Below are positions 60,400 to 64,000 of a stretch of DNA of 64,000 nucleotides, piece by piece. Position 1 is the stretch's first letter, and every line of letters starts with the position of its first letter. The notes under the pieces are model-generated. The model did no database searches and was not told the DNA's origin. It saw nothing but the letters and a program-made list of their open reading frames with translations. Source of the DNA: Cololabis saira (Eukaryota > Chordata > Actinopteri > Beloniformes > Belonidae); NCBI RefSeq assembly GCF_033807715.1, contig NC_084596.1, positions 36,790,879-36,854,878 of the forward strand, written 5' to 3'. A program made the position numbers and the translations under genes.

Positions 60400-61560
60400 T
60401 AGGGCCGCAACTAATGCAGGGTGTCCACAGGGTTTTAAAAAGCTTTGATGAAGCTTTGATGAATCAAAATTGTCAAATCTAAGGCCATTAAAAATGTCAA
60501 ATGTGGTTTTAGGGGTATTATATTTTGAGAAACTGGTATAATTTTTTTTTTCTCCAGACTATGAGGGTTTCCTATTATATCCCCTAAAGTTTGTGTTAGT
60601 TGGCTTCACCATATCTGGGCACATAATCAGATCCTTGTCTGAAATACCAGTTTTGTAGGCTACCTCGGATGCCGATGTCATATTTAGTGTTCGTTTGAGA
60701 GCTATTTAAAGAAATGTTTCCCGACTAACATGGCGGATTCATTCACGTGTGTTAAGGACAAATCCAGGTACATAATCAGATTTGGATTAGCATCATTCTT
60801 CAAAAAAAAACAGCTGTTGATGACATAAAGAAGGGTGGGCCATGGAAATAAGACATTTTCCATAAGATTCTTTTGCTCATGAGTTCATATTAGCAATATA
60901 GCACAGGTTTACGTCAAAATCAAATAATAGCAGCTCACCAGTTCATGTAGTGGAGGCCAGTTTGTGAAGTTATATCAGCAAAAGTTAAGAGACAGAGCAG
61001 ATGCCAGTTTGTAATGCGTCAAGAGTTCTTGTCGTCAATGCCAGCCAGTGTGCTGAAACATTGTCTTCATTACTTATTTAATGTAGTTTCTCTTATTTTT
61101 ATTCACAAAATGAAATAAATGTGTGCTATATGGGTTCAACCTCAGTGGTTTTAAATTTAAGAATGGCTGCATATACGCTGTAATGACGGCTCCGATAGTC
61201 GATTAGTCATCGACGACTAATGAAAGGATTAGTCGACTTATTGGATTATGAATCTCATAATTATTAAAAGGCTCTTATTTAGCTCTCAGCTTTTAAATCT
61301 TGCATGATAATTAAAGATAAAAGACAAGAAAGATGGAGACTTCAATTATGAATATATCTTTTAATGAACTTTGCCGCCAGGCGCCATATTGTTTACCTGG
61401 CACTGTTCTCTATTGCAGATCTGCAACAGCAGCTTAGCGTTGTTGCGCATATGCAGTTCTCAGCAGAGATAGGAAGGAGGATGATGCCTCACGCTTTTGA
61501 AATTTTCTTTTTGCTGACCATGGTCGACAATGAAATCCGTTGCCAGTCGTTGCACCACTA
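60400..61560. mobile_element. hAT-type element with exact 8-bp target duplication, interrupted
   Basis: GTTCTCAG precedes (60392-60399) and follows (61561-61568) the element, an exact 8-bp duplication as made by hAT transposases. The ends TAGGGCCGCAAC and GTTGCACCACTA form a short imperfect terminal inverted repeat. GATAGTCGATTAGTCATCGA then CGACTAATGAAAGGATTAGTCGAC at about 61194-61238 is the known subterminal sequence of a ZBED/hAT-related fish MITE. Between about 60413 and 61185 lies unrelated DNA, including a GGGTGTCCACAGGGTTTTAA repeat start, so another element has entered it. No transposase is present. Confidence 0.8.
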
Positions 61561-62579
61561 GTTCTCAGCCAAAGAGCTTGTTTGCTCTGCCAGTGCAACT
61601 TTCCTCCATCACTGCTGACGACTGACAGTTCTGCCCTTACCTGCTCGAGTCCAGCTAACTGCCAGTGAAAGCTCAGTGAGAGATTGTATGTGTTTGTACA
61701 TAAAGTGTGACTCATTATATTAAGAAAGCAGTAAATTATTAAATGTTGACCTGAAACAAGTTGCGTTAACGTACTTGAAGTAGGTTTTTTATGTCAGAAA
61801 ACTGATTGTTTTTAATTCTATATAAATCACAAACCACATGTTTAATGCCTATAAATCCTGAAGAATATGGTCATATCCTTAACGATATCACCCTGGAGAG
61901 GCACATTAAAGGAAATGGAGCCATCAAGCGATCAGCTATCATGACACAGAGCTAAAATACGAATCCACTTCCATTATAATGATACATGGCCTTGATTAAC
62001 TTGATTTGATGATCCTAGATGGCAAATGATCTGCTGCTGCCATTTACCCAGTGACAGTCCAGTGTTCATTGCTCTGTTTCTCCTCTGTCTCGGTCTCCCC
62101 CAGCTGCTGAGGGGAGCTGCCTGAGTGTTTGGCTGCTAAATACTCAAGCCTCGCGAAGGTTTTTAATATTATGGGAGTTCAATCCACACGTGCATCCCTG
62201 TTCTTTGGAAATTCTTACGTTTGTCAATGCCATTCATCCTTCCTCTGCTATCTGTTCTGCAAAAGCCTGTCAGGTCATGTTGCTCTATCGTTGGCCTCTT
62301 CTTCTATAAACTAACCAGGCGGCCTGCACGACTGCTAGAGCGAACACATACGCAATCATACCCGGTTGAGGAGTGGAATTTGAAATGAATCACTCCATTT
62401 ACTTTATTTCTGTATGTTTTTCTACTGCATTTCCAGCTCTCTTTCTGTGCCTGTCCCCCTCGCCTCCCTCGACTCTTTCTCCCCTGCCTGCTAATAACAG
62501 CACTCTGTCTGGTTTCTTTAGTGGAAGGCCTGCTATGGCCCATTAGGCCGCCATCTCACCGACAAATGAATGGTTAGAT

Positions 62580-62812
62580 GACTGCAGAGAGAGGAGGAGG
62601 AGGAGGTGGAGAACAGGAGGCGAGGATAAAAAAAGGGCCTGTGTGGAGATGGGATGTTGAGAAAAGAGATAAAGGCAGAGAGGAGAAGGAAGAGATGGAG
62701 AAGAGGGTGTGAGAGGAGGAGAAATGGAAGGAAAGGGTGGGGTGACGGGATGTGTGAAGCAAGGAAGACGTGATGGGAGGGAGGAAGAAGAGAGCTGAAA
62801 GGCAAATGTAAA
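62580..62812. repeat. Polypurine tract on the + strand in intron 1
   Basis: This is a GA-rich strand with GAGGAGGAGG and GGAGAAGGAAGAG words, similar in nature to the tract at 28128. The minus-strand frames 62533-62904 (Ser/Leu/Pro/Phe-rich) are its complement. Confidence 0.7.
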
Positions 62813-63169
62813 AAGTACATACCCAACCTGTCACCTCTGGCTCGCCCTTCCCTCTGCGCACACACACACACAAACACACACTTCACAGTCACAAAAAAAG
62901 CCAAAGGGAAGGGAGGGACCTCATTAGGCTCTCAGCAGTCCATCACACACTGGCAGAGAGCCTACAGAGCTCTGGGATGGGGGATGGGGGATGGGGATGC
63001 CCGCAGAAAAGAGGGGAGTAGGGGGAGAAATGAAATTGAATTGATAGGAGCAGTCAAGTGCAGCAACACACACACATGTGTCATCTCTCTCTCTCTGTGC
63101 AACATGATTAATGTGGTCAACAGCCATGAGGATCAGTCTGGTCGAGACCTCTCACCCTCTTACACGCAT

Positions 63170-63171
<2 letters not shown>

Positions 63172-63258
<87 letters not shown>
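63172..63258. repeat. (AC)n microsatellite, 87 bp
   Basis: This is an uninterrupted dinucleotide array in zswim5 intron 1. Thr/His and Cys/Val frames over it are artefacts. Confidence 0.95.
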
Positions 63259-63260
<2 letters not shown>

Positions 63261-64000
63261 GGCCCTCTTCTGACAATCCCTCCTCGCCCCGACCAGCTAT
63301 CTTTAGTAGCCTCTTTGCTCCCAGACAAAGATGGAAGTAAAAGGCATGCCAGCCACAGCCTATAGATATTTATTTTTAGATTTTTGTTTGATTGTCTCAT
63401 GTTAAATCATTATATCCAGTTGTCATTGGAGTCCTTTCAGGTTAGATGTCAAGATGGTATTATACCAGAGTCTGTTCAGGGGAAGAAAAGTTTGGTTTCA
63501 GCGTTTCCTTCTATAAGCCAAAGTGTTCAATATTTTAACTCCATTAGTGAGGAATTAAGCTGATAGAAATGGCTCGTCTCATCCCCTTTGTTGCAATATT
63601 TAAGCAATAAGTGCAATAAGTACAATTATTTTCATTTAAGTTATGTTTTATTCTTTATCATCTTCACATGTTTGAACAAGTGACTGATGTGTTCACTGAC
63701 TTGAACATTATGAAATCCTTTAAACTGATAAAATATGAGAGCTCAAATTGTATTTTTTAGATATTCTTGTTTTTGACAGAATGAAGAAAAAAAATTAATT
63801 GAAATCAAAATATAAGAATTGTTCCGTATTTTCAACATGGATGTAAGTATTCAGCTGCAAAAAATAAAAAGATCTTTGAATGGCAATTTTATTTTCAATT
63901 TAATGGGAGTGGGATGACTCCCTGATGTCATCTGAAGTGGCTAAAGTGCAATTAAACCATTGAATTCCAGGAACGTATTACAAAATAGCTTTTGAACAAC
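63259..64000 (+). other. zswim5: Intron 1 remainder to the window end
   Basis: AT-rich sequence with no exon, repeat terminus or RNA gene that I can recognise. Confidence 0.45.

Overview
This window looks like nuclear DNA of a ray-finned (probably spiny-rayed teleost) fish. It holds one gene segment that I can recognise, the first coding exon of zswim5 (50240-50807, + strand). The rest is intergenic and intronic DNA crowded with fish-type transposable elements and microsatellites. There are no operons, CRISPR arrays, phage genes or free-standing RNA genes. Most open frames here are chance frames in low-complexity DNA or fragments of mobile elements.

Layout. From 1 to about 50 kb there is intergenic DNA with no recognisable host exon. 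Its islands are: nested palindromes at the left edge (1-158) and a small inverted-repeat element (209-460); a 674-bp TAA-flanked element (6327-7000) with a relative at 26688-26994; a 217-bp-period duplication (7297-7662); a decayed Tc1/mariner copy interrupted by a 19-bp-period minisatellite (10556-11400); an RTE-like LINE fragment (11520-12045); a tRNA-derived SINE with a long target duplication (15655-15856) next to a short LINE 3' end (15918-16316); a palindromic mariner-type MITE (18951-19317); a TTAA-flanked element containing other repeats (20930-21991); a Harbinger-like element (30960-34851) split by a 3.2-kb L1/Tx1-type LINE whose target duplication is visible; a 1.18-kb TAT-flanked element with an inner hairpin (37520-38700); an 8-bp-target hAT element (40225-40913); and a 622-bp fold-back (45047-45668).

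At 50.05 kb a (GT)64 tract stands 61 bp upstream of the zswim5 start codon, followed by a CpG-rich exon 1 that ends at a GTAAGT splice donor. From 50808 to the window end the sequence is intron 1. I find no exon 2, so the SWIM zinc finger lies beyond the window. The intron holds a stable short hairpin (55284-55333), a Harbinger-like element (about 55939-56421), a hAT element with an exact 8-bp target duplication (60400-61560), a polypurine tract and a long (CA) array.

The insertion history is the most readable part of the window. Several elements keep exact or near-exact target-site duplications, and three nestings (LINE in Harbinger-like element, foreign DNA in a hAT, repeats in the TTAA element) give relative ages. 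I see no convincing new biochemical system. The items most worth a second look are the G-rich LINE 3' region, the fold-back at 45 kb, the (GT)64 tract at the zswim5 start, the SOCS/BC-box-like stretch in the exon 1 product, and the 21-bp intronic hairpin. All family names come from motif recognition by eye, not from a database search.
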